Of a DNA stretch of 5,373 nucleotides, positions 5,154-5,373 are shown one piece after another. The notes below the pieces were generated by a model. That model was not told the origin of the DNA. It ran no database searches and saw only the letters and a list, made by a program, of their open reading frames with translations. The stretch covers positions 1-5,373 of the forward strand of contig JAUVTM010000152.1 of NCBI GenBank assembly GCA_030601545.1. The letters run 5' to 3'. A program made the position numbers and the translations under genes. How positions within the stretch are numbered: the stretch's first letter is position 1; every line of letters begins with the position of its first letter. The stretch comes from Syntrophobacterales bacterium. Its GTDB lineage: Bacteria > Desulfobacterota > Syntrophobacteria > BM002.

Positions 5154-5372
5154 AGATTTAGTTGCAGAACCCTCCATAGATAAATCGGGCGCCATGGGGC
5201 CATATGTACGTGGCCCGCGGAGGGAGACCCATAGGGCTTTCAGAGGATGTGTAAGCATGTCGTTCACCGCACTCGGCTCAAATCCACTATGGAGCATGCA
5301 TTGGCCGCATTTGGGATTGCGCCCGGTACCATACCTGTCCCAGTCTGTTTCTTCTATGAGTTCCCTGAAACT
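5136..5372 (-). CDS. hpnH: HpnH, radical SAM adenosyl-hopene transferase, 5'-partial (C-terminal 78 residues)
   Basis: The minus-strand frame enters from the right edge and ends at TGA 5136-5138. The visible part matches the C-terminal DUF3463 region of HpnH: TDWDRYGTGRNPKCGQCMLH (visible residues 9-28) is followed by SGFEPSAV, HPLKALWVSLRGPRTYGPMAP (42-62). HpnH uses S-adenosylmethionine radical chemistry to join a 5'-deoxyadenosyl group to diploptene, giving adenosylhopane, the first step to side-chain-extended hopanoids at the inner membrane. The radical SAM CxxxCxxC motif lies in the N-terminal half, outside the window. The tail after GPMAP is LSMEGSATKS followed by NPDIS and stop; NPDIS and the stop are encoded by the terminal repeat of the palindromic element, so the original terminus has probably been altered. 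Other hopanoid genes would be expected upstream, to the right. Confidence 0.88.
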   Translation of the reverse strand, partial: SFRELIEETDWDRYGTGRNPKCGQCMLHSGFEPSAVNDMLTHPLKALWVSLRGPRTYGPMAPDLSMEGSATKSNPDIS

Positions 5373-5373
5373 G

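Noticed and set aside
5160..5225. Riboswitch-like pairing of CCCTCC with GGAGGG around a GGGCCA/TGGCCC hairpin
   Set aside because: The stretch is inside the hpnH coding sequence on the minus strand, which explains the sequence fully, and it matches no riboswitch consensus I know.
5257..5373. Plus-strand frame open to the right edge from ATG 5257
   Set aside because: It lies opposite the convincingly matched hpnH coding sequence and its peptide has no recognisable features.

Overview
The window looks like chromosomal DNA from an uncultured anaerobe, most likely a deltaproteobacterium (Desulfobacterota sensu lato). This is inferred from a corrinoid iron-sulfur protein relative, the hopanoid gene hpnH, a CoA-disulfide reductase with a fused rhodanese domain, a PilZ protein and intergenic spaces full of degenerate repeats and palindromic elements. 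No 16S rRNA or other marker is present, so the assignment is tentative.

Layout. The left edge (1-1073) carries two minus-strand genes. A PilZ-domain protein (741-1073) lies upstream of a gene that runs off the left edge (1-617). That gene encodes a shortened corrinoid Fe-S protein: the N-terminal 4Fe-4S domain and C-terminal cobamide-binding domain of AcsC/CdhE, without the TIM barrel between them. From 1074 to 1894 there is no credible gene. This stretch holds block-inverted short repeats, a composite inverted-repeat element with a nested hairpin repeat, and a 194-bp palindromic MITE-like element that stops just before the next ribosome binding site. On the plus strand follow the CoA-disulfide/persulfide reductase (1895-3583, terminator after it), a cold-shock protein starting at TTG (3820-4020, leader hairpin before it, terminator after it), a heptamer-repeat spacer, and a lipoprotein of unknown function (4367-4891). 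A second palindromic element (4972-5153) separates the lipoprotein gene from the convergent 3' end of hpnH (minus strand, 5136-5372), and its terminal repeat supplies hpnH's stop codon.

The genes do not form one pathway. The plus-strand genes each seem to be separate transcription units: sulfur/thiol redox, cold-shock RNA binding and an envelope lipoprotein. The minus-strand pair at the left could be co-transcribed. The least ordinary items are the barrel-less corrinoid protein, the pair of related palindromic elements set tightly against gene ends, and the hpnH terminus ending inside a mobile repeat.
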